DNA of 9,686 nucleotides from Rhizobiaceae bacterium UBA1291 (lineage in GTDB: Bacteria > Pseudomonadota > Alphaproteobacteria > Rhizobiales > Rhizobiaceae): the NCBI GenBank assembly GCA_002307905.1, contig DBUL01000191.1, forward strand, positions 1 through 9,686. Direction: 5' to 3'. The position numbers were made by a program, and so were the translations under genes. Of this stretch, positions 1 to 5,897 are shown piece after piece (position 1 is the first letter of the stretch; every line of letters starts with the position of its first letter). Below the pieces are notes generated by a model. The model was not told the origin of the DNA. It did no database searches and saw only the letters and a list, made by a program, of their open reading frames with translations.

Positions 1-777
1 ACGCCGGAGACATTCAGCGGCGTTTACGCCAATGCAGTCAAGGAGACACACTGGCTTTCCTATACGAACTATGCCGCCCTCGTGTCCGGCGACAGCTCCT
101 CGACCGACGAGCTGGCGACCGGCGTCACGGACATCTTCATCGCCCTTGACCTGAAGGTCCTGGAGTCGCATCCGGGGCTGGCAAGGGTGGTCATCGGCTC
201 CTTCCTGAATGCGATCTATAATCGCAATGGCGAGGTTGCTGGGCGTACCTTGTTCTTGCTCGATGAGGTAGCCCGCCTCGGATACCTGCGCATCCTTGAA
301 ACTGCCCGCGATGCCGGGCGCAAATACGGCATCACGCTAACGCTGATCTTCCAGTCGCTGGGCCAGATGCGCGAGGCTTATGGAGGTCGTGACGCAACGT
401 CCAAATGGTTCGAGTCCGCATCCTGGATATCATTTGCGGCGATCAATGATCCTGATACCGCAGACTACATCTCGAAGCGATGTGGCGACACCACGGTTGA
501 GGTCGACCAAACCAATCGCTCTTCCGGAATGAAAGGATCCTCGCGATCGCGATCGAAGCAACTCACGCGACGCCCGTTGATCCTGCCGCATGAAGTAATG
601 CGTATGCGCGGCGACGAGCAGATCGTCTTCACCGCAGGAAATGCGCCGCTACGCTGCGGTCGTGCCATCTGGTTCAGACGCAAGGATATGAGCGCCTCCG
701 TCGGCGAAAACCGGTTTCACAGGCAGGCCATAAAAGGGTCGGGAGCCAATGAGACGTGTCCCGCACCTAAGAATTGA
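1..777 (+). CDS. traG: VirD4/TraG-family type IV coupling protein, C-terminal part (5' end outside window)
   Basis: This is the C-terminal 258 residues of a conjugative coupling ATPase, the inner-membrane hexamer that hands the relaxase-DNA complex to the type IV secretion channel. The frame is open from base 1, so the gene starts upstream; the GTG at 82 is internal, because residues before it (ETFSGVYANA, then WLSYTNYAALVSG) already match the family. A Walker B motif, LFLLDE, lies at visible residues 84-89, followed by a GITLTLIFQSLGQMREAYG stretch typical of the family's sensor region. The tail contains LPHEVMRM and FTAGNAPLRCGRAIWF, also family hallmarks. Walker A and the N-terminal membrane segments must lie upstream of the window. 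The stop is 12 bases before the next gene, so the two are probably co-transcribed. Family assignment is firm; the exact subgroup (Ti-type TraG or element-borne VirD4) is not resolved. Confidence 0.93.
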   Translation, partial: TPETFSGVYANAVKETHWLSYTNYAALVSGDSSSTDELATGVTDIFIALDLKVLESHPGLARVVIGSFLNAIYNRNGEVAGRTLFLLDEVARLGYLRILETARDAGRKYGITLTLIFQSLGQMREAYGGRDATSKWFESASWISFAAINDPDTADYISKRCGDTTVEVDQTNRSSGMKGSSRSRSKQLTRRPLILPHEVMRMRGDEQIVFTAGNAPLRCGRAIWFRRKDMSASVGENRFHRQAIKGSGANETCPAPKN

Positions 778-782
778 GGAGA
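776..782 (+). promoter_or_regulatory. Ribosome binding site fixing a TTG start
   Basis: GAGGAGA overlaps the stop codon of the coupling-protein gene and lies seven bases before the TTG at 790. No ATG or GTG in this frame gives a complete signal peptide, so this site supports TTG as the start of the nuclease gene. It also suggests translational coupling to the upstream gene. Confidence 0.65.
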
Positions 783-789
783 CCGCAAA

Positions 790-1227
790 TTGAGACTTTT
801 GCCCGCCGTAGAAGCCCTATCCGCCATGGTCATCTGCCTTGTTGCATCAGCGGGGTTGGCACACCAGCCGAAGAGCTCGAGTGAAGCGTTTTCAATTTGC
901 GGAAGCGGGCAACGGATCACCTGCGTGGTGGATGGCGATACCTTCTGGTTTCGAGGTGAAAAGATCAGGATCGCCGACATCGACACGCCGGAGCTCAGCC
1001 CGCCGAGATGTGAGCGCGAACGCGAGCGAGGTCTTGCGGCGAAACAGCGTCTGCTCGACATCCTCAATTCGGGTCCGCTCTCATTCAAGACGACCGCTAG
1101 GGATGAAGATCGCTTCGGTCGCAAGCTCAGGATCGTCTATCGGGAGCGACGATCGGTCGGCGATATCCTCGTCGCCGAAGGCCTGGCTCGGAAGTGGGAA
1201 GGATCGCGCCGGAGCTGGTGCGAATGA
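790..1227 (+). CDS. Secreted thermonuclease (staphylococcal nuclease-like, SNase domain)
   Basis: A 145-residue protein with a predicted N-terminal signal peptide (hydrophobic stretch about residues 9-24, likely cut after GLA), so it should act in the periplasm or outside the cell. Residues about 43-140 form an SNase fold that cleaves DNA or RNA phosphodiester bonds with calcium. The calcium ligands are visible as D50 in VVDGDT and D65/T66 in IDTPE. The three catalytic residues of the family are all present: R60, E68 and R111 (in DRFGR). Length is usual for bacterial TNase-like proteins. The start is TTG, supported by a strong ribosome binding site and by the complete signal peptide. It sits 12 bases after the coupling-protein gene, which suggests a link with DNA transfer, but a role in conjugation is inference. 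Alternative roles are nutrient scavenging or degradation of incoming DNA. Confidence 0.9.
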   Translation: MRLLPAVEALSAMVICLVASAGLAHQPKSSSEAFSICGSGQRITCVVDGDTFWFRGEKIRIADIDTPELSPPRCERERERGLAAKQRLLDILNSGPLSFKTTARDEDRFGRKLRIVYRERRSVGDILVAEGLARKWEGSRRSWCE

Positions 1228-1245
1228 TCCGGCGCCGGCGGATCA
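1225..1245. repeat. Inverted repeat (hairpin) at the end of the nuclease gene
   Basis: TGATCCG (1225-1231) and CGGATCA (1239-1245) are perfect inverted arms around a seven-base GC-rich loop. The left arm includes the TGA stop of the nuclease gene. No T-run follows on the + strand, so a full intrinsic terminator is unlikely; it may stabilise mRNA ends, attenuate transcription, or be chance in GC-rich DNA. Confidence 0.35.
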
Positions 1246-1322
1246 CTATCGTGAATCGATGATGCCCGACCGATTCAAAACTGTCATTGGACGGCAGATT
1301 CCGAACGCGCGATTCTGCGGGC

Positions 1323-1589
1323 ATGATCACGCAGCCCTACCACCTCTATGTCGAGCGTATCGCGCCGGAAAAGAACATGGCGCGGTTCTATGCGCTTGCT
1401 GTTCAGCCGACATTGTTCGGAGAGGTTTCGCTCGTGCGCGCCTGGGGGCGTATTGGCACCCGGGGACAGCAGATGGTGCATCTGTTCGACAATGAGAGCC
1501 AAGCCATCAACCTGTTCCTCGACGTGCTTCGCGAGAAGCGCAAACGGGGATATCGGCCAAAACGACCTGTGGACATCCCACGGATCTGA
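1323..1589 (+). CDS. WGR domain-containing small protein
   Basis: An 88-residue protein that is essentially one WGR domain, with the signature WGRIGTRGQ at residues 41-49. The N-terminal MITQPYHLYVERI and the C-terminal basic KRKRGYRPKR are the usual pattern of small stand-alone WGR proteins. WGR domains in PARPs and other proteins contact DNA ends or nucleic acid, so a DNA-binding role is plausible but unproven for stand-alone forms. ATG at 1323 is chosen because the domain begins right there; a TTG at 1287 would add 12 residues without family resemblance. Neither start has a strong ribosome binding site. It lies 95 bases after the nuclease gene and 83 before the HU-like gene, all on the same strand. 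Confidence 0.85.
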   Translation: MITQPYHLYVERIAPEKNMARFYALAVQPTLFGEVSLVRAWGRIGTRGQQMVHLFDNESQAINLFLDVLREKRKRGYRPKRPVDIPRI

Positions 1590-1662
1590 TCCTCGGCCCC
1601 ATCGTCGCCGATGACAATTCGGTCATAAGCTGACACGGATTTTATCTTTGACAACAAGATGC

Positions 1663-1668
1663 GAGGAA
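1663..1668 (+). promoter_or_regulatory. Ribosome binding site of the HU-like gene
   Basis: GAGGAA lies four bases before the ATG at 1673. Together with the start of the MTTTNEIADKIA helix this fixes the start of the HU-like protein. Confidence 0.6.
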
Positions 1669-1672
1669 TTCC

Positions 1673-1951
1673 ATGACCACCACCAATGAAATCGCCGACA
1701 AGATTGCAGCCGACAACGGCCTGACAAAGGTTCAGGCAAAGGGTATCGTTGAAGCCGTGTTCCAGGCCATCGCCGATGCCGCAGGCTCCGACGCTGAAAC
1801 CTCGATCCCCGGCTTCGGAAAATTCAAGGTGAAGGCATCGCCTGAGCGCGAGGGTCGCAATCCTGCGACCGGGGAGAAGATGACAGTTGCGGCTTCGAAG
1901 AAGCTAACCTTCGCGCCTGCCAAGGCGCTCAAGGATGCACTGAACAAGTGA
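1673..1951 (+). CDS. HU/IHF-family DNA-binding protein
   Basis: A 92-residue histone-like protein, the normal length for HU. The N-terminal half (residues about 4-40) is the two-helix dimer body. IPGFGKFKVK (about 45-54) leads into the DNA-binding beta arm, which carries the conserved GRNPATGEKM with the proline that intercalates into DNA. The end, KLTFAPAKALKDALN, is the family's C-terminal helix. HU dimers bend and compact DNA and assist recombination and replication; a copy next to conjugation genes may act on the element itself, which is inference. It is the last gene of the + strand run and faces the DUF736 gene across a hairpin. HU is favoured over IHF because the arm lacks clear IHF-specific features, but the split is not certain. 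Confidence 0.95.
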   Translation: MTTTNEIADKIAADNGLTKVQAKGIVEAVFQAIADAAGSDAETSIPGFGKFKVKASPEREGRNPATGEKMTVAASKKLTFAPAKALKDALNK

Positions 1952-1966
1952 TCCCTGACGTGGAGA

Positions 1967-1988
1967 GCCCCGCCTTGGCGGGCGGGGC
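1967..1988. terminator. GC-rich hairpin between convergent genes, likely bidirectional terminator
   Basis: GCCCCGCC (1967-1974) pairs perfectly with GGCGGGGC (1981-1988) around a six-base loop. It lies 15 bases after the HU-like stop and 8 bases after the DUF736 stop on the other strand. There is no clear T-run on either side, so strength as an intrinsic terminator is uncertain. Confidence 0.6.
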
Positions 1989-1996
1989 ATCCAGTC

Positions 1997-2305
1997 TCAG
2001 TCCCGGTTCGACCGGGACCAGATGAGGGAGAGGCCTTCCTCGCCTTCGACCTCGATCAGCGTTGCGTAGATCGGGGCCGGAAAGCTCGGATCGTCGAGCT
2101 TTACCGAGAGGTAGTCGCGGCCTTCGTTCGAGGTCTTCTTCCAGCCTGCCCCGAATTCCGTGGCTCCCGCGAGGATGCGATAGTCAGGGCCCTTTTCGGA
2201 AGTGCGCTCGACGGCGCGGATGGTTGCCTTGACGTTGAGGTTGAGGGTCTTGATGGTGCCAGAGAAGCCGTTGCCGGAAGCGGTGAAAGAGCCGATGGTT
2301 GCCAT
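1997..2305 (-). CDS. DUF736 family protein
   Basis: A 102-residue protein matching the DUF736 pattern: it opens [20 protein letters not shown], continues with [20 protein letters not shown], and has [32 protein letters not shown] before a short acidic and tryptophan-containing end. DUF736 proteins are small, beta-rich and common on alphaproteobacterial plasmids and integrative elements; no biochemical function is established. The start at 2305 is supported by AAAAGGAA on the minus strand seven bases upstream, and by the family's conserved N-terminus; the frame stays open further upstream, but that extension has no family resemblance. It is probably transcribed alone from a long leader. Whether it binds DNA is unknown. 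Confidence 0.95.
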   Translation of the reverse strand: MATIGSFTASGNGFSGTIKTLNLNVKATIRAVERTSEKGPDYRILAGATEFGAGWKKTSNEGRDYLSVKLDDPSFPAPIYATLIEVEGEEGLSLIWSRSNRD

Positions 2306-2555
2306 TGTCGTATTCCTTTTCGGTTGTTCGGGCCGCGTCCATCGCGGCCTCGATGGCAGTCGATAGGACCGGAGACGATTGGCCTGCATCCAAAGGACCG
2401 AAACGCAGTGAAGGACGGCCAGAGGAGAGGCTTTCTTGCCTCGCGAGGAATGGGCGCTTCAGCGCACAGGGGAAGAAAACGAGCCGGCCGTTGCGGATCC
2501 CGATCGAGACGAGCATCGCGAGGCGGTCTTTGGTCAGACATGCCCCATCGAGACC
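2306..2555 (-). other. Long untranslated leader of the DUF736 gene
   Basis: No convincing gene lies here; open frames on both strands show no family resemblance and biased composition. A perfect palindrome CCTCGCGAGG sits at 2439-2448 within CTTGCCTCGCGAGG, and AGGACGGCCAGAGG lies at 2412-2425. Similar elements in the same order occur in the leaders of two other minus-strand genes (before 5202 and 8341). This could be a 5' untranslated regulatory region or hold operator sites. Confidence 0.4.
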
Positions 2556-2570
2556 GCAGTGGACGTGCCA
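2556..2570 (-). promoter_or_regulatory. Sigma-54-like (RpoN) promoter candidate
   Basis: Read on the minus strand the site is TGGCACG, four bases, then CTGC. The invariant GG and GC are ten bases apart as required, and only one base differs from the usual TTGC. It points toward the DUF736 gene, with an expected start near 2544 and a leader of about 240 bases. No enhancer-binding-protein site was identified, so this may be a chance match. Confidence 0.33.
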
Positions 2571-2971
2571 GCTGACAGATCAGGGTTACGTCAATGGCCT
2601 CATGGGGTGGTGATCAATGGAAATGGATGTACAGCGCCACAATTCCCCATCGTACGGTCGATGCCAACGACAGCATGTGGGAGGATGCCGGGAACGGAGC
2701 GTTGTACCTCCTCGCGTACTGATAACAGCCTTGATGAGTGGTACCTGCCCAGATTACCCGCGTCTAAGATGTCGACAAATTGACAGTCTTGAAGATACTC
2801 TCAGTCGATATGCTTCATCTCTTTTGGCCGCAAGCTGGCGGAATGCATTTAGAACGGACTTCGTAGTGACGAAGCTCCTTACGGGGTTTGATCAAGCAAT
2901 AAAACAGCCTGAGGACACTCTCGGAATCTAGCTTGTGACGCAGCAACTGGTACCTAAGCTAAGGAACAAAT
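2571..2971. other. Intergenic stretch before the nuclease-like gene
   Basis: About 400 bases without a supported gene. A frame at 2617-2931 (+) is open for 104 codons but lacks third-position GC bias, is rich in cysteine and arginine in its first half and resembles nothing known to me. A TTGACA at 2780-2785 has no good -10 partner. AAGGA at 2961-2965, seven to eleven bases before the ATG at 2972, is the ribosome binding site of the next gene. Composition becomes less GC-rich here, marking a probable junction of inserted DNA. Confidence 0.4.
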
Positions 2972-4477
2972 ATGATCATCAGCGGCAAGCAAGCTGACGC
3001 GGAAATCGAGCAAGTCCAAGCGGTTGAGGCGACGGATGCGGGGCTGAAACCTTTTTCGTATCTTGCCCTCACTGATGAAGACTTTGAGAGGCTCGCCTTT
3101 TCCCTCTTCAAGTCATCACAGCCAGCGAATGTCACCCGTAGCTGGAATAATACTGCCCTTATGGTACGGGGCGCCGATGCTGGGCGCGACGTGCTGTTGA
3201 CTTGCGGCGAAAGGCCAAGTGGAGTCGTCCAGTGCAAGCGACTGGAAACGGGAATGACGCTGCCGGCAGCGTTTCGCGAAATCGCGAAGCTAATCCTGTT
3301 CGCTAAGGTTAATGGCGACCTGTCCTTCGACCAGGAGGTCGATTATTTCCTGTTCCTCGCGCGCGATCCAGCTGGAACCGTCGTCAACTTTTTCGCCCGA
3401 AAAGGGGTTTTACAAGATGATAACCTGCGCGATTTGCGCGCGGCTGCTCGCGAAGTTCGCGAAGCCTATACGTCCCTCGCTTCGATCGAGGAGACCGAAG
3501 CGGAGAGCGAGGTTGAACGTGCCTATGCAAAGCTTAAGGTCGGCCTGCTCCGCCCGACTGACCTTGACGAATGGTTGCACAGAGAGCCTTCGGTTTCGCT
3601 CCGCTTTTTCCGACAGCGTGTTCTAGTTGATAACACCGACATGCTTGCCGCCAATCGTGAAATGATGATGTTGCTGCAGGCGATTTCTGGCAAAGTTGAT
3701 GGAGTTTCGCTTCTCACCGATGTCGATCTGAAACTTATTCAAAAGCAGATTGTCGATACACCGGAAACGCACCGACTCAATCTCGGGATTGCAACGCTGT
3801 TCGGCTATCCACGCGAGATGTTCCTTGACGGGAATGACCTTCAAGCACGCCTTGGTAGGCTTGGAGCCGCCTTGAATGAGATCGACGGCGACTACATCAA
3901 CTGGATCTTCAAACGTGCCAATGACTTGGCCGCAGAGATATGCAACACTCCCGAGGTCCTATTCAAGGTCAGACCGTTCGCACGGCAAATTCCATCGGCA
4001 TTTTTGGGGGAGATCGCCAAGCAATGTTCGTCGATGTCACTGCACGGGTCAGTGGTGAAAGGGATCATTTCCAAGACAGAGCCGACGCTTGCGGATGACG
4101 ATGCGCGCCTGGGGCATGTACGCACTATCCTGATAGACGCCGGGAAACGGTATCTCGTGGGCGATTTTAGCGAGCTGGTGGGAGACGCCGAGCTCGTCGC
4201 ACTCAAGCGGTCGATCATCGACGCGCTGATGATGGGGATGACGCGCGAGGAAGACCTTGAAAAGGCATTTGACGAGGGCGCTGCAGTACTTCGTCCGCTA
4301 CTTGACGCAGCGGCGGCCAAGATGCGCTCGCTCTACTCACATCCGACCAGCATTTTTCTTACTGGATCGAAGGGAATAGACCTGAAGGACTTCGTCGGCC
4401 GCATGGCGGACACGGTCAAGGCGCTTGACGAAATGCGCAATGAGCCCAGCAAGCAGCCAAATGTCGATGACAATTAG
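2972..4477 (+). CDS. Hypothetical protein with N-terminal PD-(D/E)XK (Mrr-like) nuclease-type domain
   Basis: A 501-residue protein I do not recognise as a named family. Residues about 33-165 look like a restriction-endonuclease-like fold: TDEDFERLAFSLF (with E39) as first helix, then GADAGRDVLL with D69 and D73, then GVVQCKR with Q87 and K89. This D-x(13)-QxK arrangement is the classic Mrr-type active site, followed by a helix (FREIAKLILFAK) and a strand (DYFLFLAR). The rest, about 170-490, is predominantly helical with no visible P-loop, helicase or membrane segments. Such nuclease domains cleave DNA in restriction and abortive-infection systems, so an anti-phage or anti-plasmid role is a reasonable inference. 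The start is supported by AAGGA at 2961-2965. It stands alone between opposing minus-strand genes, and its codon use is less GC-biased than its neighbours, consistent with acquired cargo. No methyltransferase partner is visible. Confidence 0.72.
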   Translation: MIISGKQADAEIEQVQAVEATDAGLKPFSYLALTDEDFERLAFSLFKSSQPANVTRSWNNTALMVRGADAGRDVLLTCGERPSGVVQCKRLETGMTLPAAFREIAKLILFAKVNGDLSFDQEVDYFLFLARDPAGTVVNFFARKGVLQDDNLRDLRAAAREVREAYTSLASIEETEAESEVERAYAKLKVGLLRPTDLDEWLHREPSVSLRFFRQRVLVDNTDMLAANREMMMLLQAISGKVDGVSLLTDVDLKLIQKQIVDTPETHRLNLGIATLFGYPREMFLDGNDLQARLGRLGAALNEIDGDYINWIFKRANDLAAEICNTPEVLFKVRPFARQIPSAFLGEIAKQCSSMSLHGSVVKGIISKTEPTLADDDARLGHVRTILIDAGKRYLVGDFSELVGDAELVALKRSIIDALMMGMTREEDLEKAFDEGAAVLRPLLDAAAAKMRSLYSHPTSIFLTGSKGIDLKDFVGRMADTVKALDEMRNEPSKQPNVDDN

Positions 4478-4592
4478 GAATCTACTCGTCAGCGTCGGAG
4501 TGCCCATTCAGGAGTTCGTTCGGAGGCTACCACACTTTGCGAATCTCTTATCACTGTGCGCGTCGTCTTGACCGCCTCACCCAAGCTGGATG

Positions 4593-4610
4593 GCGGGGCC
4601 GAAGCCCCGC
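4593..4610 (-). terminator. UUCG-tetraloop hairpin terminator after the 194-residue gene
   Basis: Seven perfect base pairs, GCGGGGC with GCCCCGC, enclose a four-base loop that reads TTCG on the minus strand and is closed by a C-G pair, the extra-stable tetraloop type. It starts seven bases after the minus-strand stop at 4618. No T-run follows, so it may be a terminator of the GC-only kind or an mRNA 3'-end stabiliser. Confidence 0.65.
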
Positions 4611-4617
4611 GATCGTG

Positions 4618-5202
4618 CTATTCAAACGCCGCCATCTGGGCCGTTGCGGCCTTTTGATCAACCGAGTTGGCGGGCTGTTCGACCGTGCGCTCGTATGGCT
4701 TCCAGGTCTCACCTGTGATGTCCTCGTAAGCCGAGACCGCGCCTTCGGCCGCCATGCGAAGCACGTGGGCCTGCAGGCCCATGTCGGCTGCGAACTCGCG
4801 CTTGCGCTGGGCTCGGCTGTCGAAGCCCACCGGGCCGTCGAGGTCCTCGTCTCTGGTATCGTTGGAGAGCTTCGTGGTGAGGTCGCGGGCCTCGGTTACC
4901 GCGCGGCTGTAGAATTGCCCGGCGCCGTAGGCGGAGCCGACGAAGGATCCGACGATGCGCTGCATGTGGATCTGCATGGCCTTTTCGGCGAGGCCGTCCT
5001 TCAGGGCATCGGCGCTTTCGATCAACTGGCCGCGATGGAGATCGCGGATTCCGTCGCTGTCGATGAGGACAAGGCCGAAGCTTTCGGAGATGCGCAGTGC
5101 CTGGGCTGTATCGGGGCAGGCGAGCCTGACCATTTCGAGGGTGGTGGCGCGTTGGGATTTGGCGGGACGGTTCTTCTGGGTGGAGCGGTTGAGCGGTGCC
5201 AT
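4618..5202 (-). CDS. Conserved hypothetical protein, 194 residues
   Basis: I do not recognise a named domain, but the sequence resembles uncharacterised proteins I associate with rhizobial mobile elements (from memory, not searched). Residues 1-20 are basic and probably disordered (RSTQKNRPAKSQR). The body is largely helical: LACPDTAQALRISESFGLVLIDSDGIRDLHRGQLIESADALKDGL is an example of its texture, split between helices around 25-70, with IHMQRIVGSFVGSAYGAGQFYSRAVTEAR next and a conserved-looking FAADMGLQAHVLRMAAEGAVSAY near 138-160. There is no signal peptide or membrane segment, so it is cytoplasmic. The ATG at 5202 is preceded by AAAGGA on the minus strand. Codon use matches a genuine GC-rich gene. 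It follows a 449-base leader and ends at a stable hairpin, so it is probably expressed on its own. Function unknown. Confidence 0.82.
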   Translation of the reverse strand: MAPLNRSTQKNRPAKSQRATTLEMVRLACPDTAQALRISESFGLVLIDSDGIRDLHRGQLIESADALKDGLAEKAMQIHMQRIVGSFVGSAYGAGQFYSRAVTEARDLTTKLSNDTRDEDLDGPVGFDSRAQRKREFAADMGLQAHVLRMAAEGAVSAYEDITGETWKPYERTVEQPANSVDQKAATAQMAAFE

Positions 5203-5651
5203 AATCGGATCCTTTCGAGCGATGTTTCAGCGAAGCCCGGGGTACCGGTTGTCGTCCGGCTCAGCCCCTCGGGTGCGGGCAAAAGGACATGGGCACCAGC
5301 GGCCCGGCCCAAGGTCAGGACATTGCCAGGAGGAGCGGGGAAGGTTTGCGGATGGGGCTGCCCGCCTTTAAGCGGGCTGCGACAGACGCGGGCCTGCCTT
5401 GCAACGAGGCGATGCTCCTGCCGCAACGCGGCGCGCCAGCGGCCTTTGACCGGGACGCGCTCATGTCAGACCGCAGCAAAACCGAGGTGCTGTGCCGGCC
5501 GACGATCTGGTTTCTCGGCAGCATGATGCAATCGCCATGGCGATCCGGCCTTGGCAACGCCGCGTCACCCACAAAAGGGCACTGACAAATCTCGGTCCCA
5601 GCACACTCCAATGCAAGCCGGTAGCTCCGTGCCATGTCTTCCGCGCTTCGA
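5203..5651 (-). other. Gene-free leader of the 194-residue gene
   Basis: About 450 bases without a supported gene. It contains a hairpin, GCCCGC (5360-5365) with GCGGGC (5372-5377) around a six-base loop; an AGGACATTGCCAGGAGG element at 5317-5333; and CCTGCCTTGCAACGAGGC at 5393-5410. The last two resemble elements in the leaders of the DUF736 and ParB-family genes. Short frames here (for example 5461-5655 and 5315-5635, minus) have arginine-, serine- and alanine-rich translations typical of noncoding GC-rich DNA. Confidence 0.4.
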
Positions 5652-5897
5652 TCAACGCATTATCACACCCTCACCTTGGCCGGGCTTTGCGCTCTCACCC
5701 GGCTCCGTTGATAGGCGTGTAGTAGTCGATGGTGGGCGATGCCGTGCCTTGCATTTCCACCGCGCCTTCGTTTGTCGCGTCAGCTCAGCCCGCCGGGAGC
5801 GATAATCCCGCTGCCGTGCCCAGATCCTGCGATACAGCTCGGTGAAATCGATCACCTGATTTCGAGGTGGGTCGCTGTCTGTGAACGCAGCAATCAT
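5652..5897 (-). CDS. Possible small protein coupled to the DUF7007-like gene
   Basis: An 81-residue frame whose ATG overlaps the stop of the DUF7007-like gene in an ATGA arrangement, the usual sign of translational coupling. The first 45 residues (including VIDFTELYRRIWARQRDYR) look like an amphipathic basic helix and have plausible codon use; the last 30 (RPPSTTTRLSTEPGE...) look disordered or noncoding. No domain recognised, and no clear ribosome binding site of its own. It may be a real small gene, or a shortened one whose end was lost, or chance. Confidence 0.38.
   Translation of the reverse strand: MIAAFTDSDPPRNQVIDFTELYRRIWARQRDYRSRRAELTRQTKARWKCKARHRPPSTTTRLSTEPGESAKPGQGEGVIMR

Noticed and set aside
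540..556. Alternating GCGATCGC-type palindromes as a regulatory repeat
   Set aside because: They lie inside the coding sequence of the coupling protein and encode a serine-arginine stretch; chance is sufficient.
1648..1653. TTGACA before the HU-like gene as a -35 box
   Set aside because: It lies only about 20 bases before the ATG, so the -10 box would overlap the start codon, while a ribosome binding site shows the mRNA has a leader.
2306..2541. Upstream extension of the DUF736 frame and neighbouring minus-strand frames
   Set aside because: The family N-terminus MATIGSF starts at 2305 behind a good ribosome binding site; the upstream translations are arginine- and proline-rich noise.
2780..2785. 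TTGACA as promoter of the nuclease-like gene
   Set aside because: No acceptable -10 hexamer lies 16-18 bases downstream.
2617..2931. Open frame of 104 codons (+) as a gene upstream of the nuclease-like gene
   Set aside because: No third-position GC bias, odd cysteine-rich composition, no ribosome binding site and no recognisable similarity.
4537..5526. Open frame of 329 codons on the + strand
   Set aside because: It lies antisense to the 194-residue gene and its leader; its composition is what a GC-rich gene's complement gives, and the minus-strand gene has start, stop, ribosome site and hairpin.
5629..5634. Second TGGCAC (minus strand) as a sigma-54 site
   Set aside because: The required GC ten bases after GG is missing.
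5315..5655. Two minus-strand short frames (5315-5635 and 5461-5655)
   Set aside because: They overlap each other, have Arg/Ser/Ala-rich translations and no recognisable similarity; one needs a TTG start without a ribosome site.
5679..5703. GCCGGG/CCCGGC hairpin as terminator of the DUF7007-like gene
   Set aside because: Only six base pairs with a 13-base loop and no T-run, and it lies nearly 200 bases past the stop.
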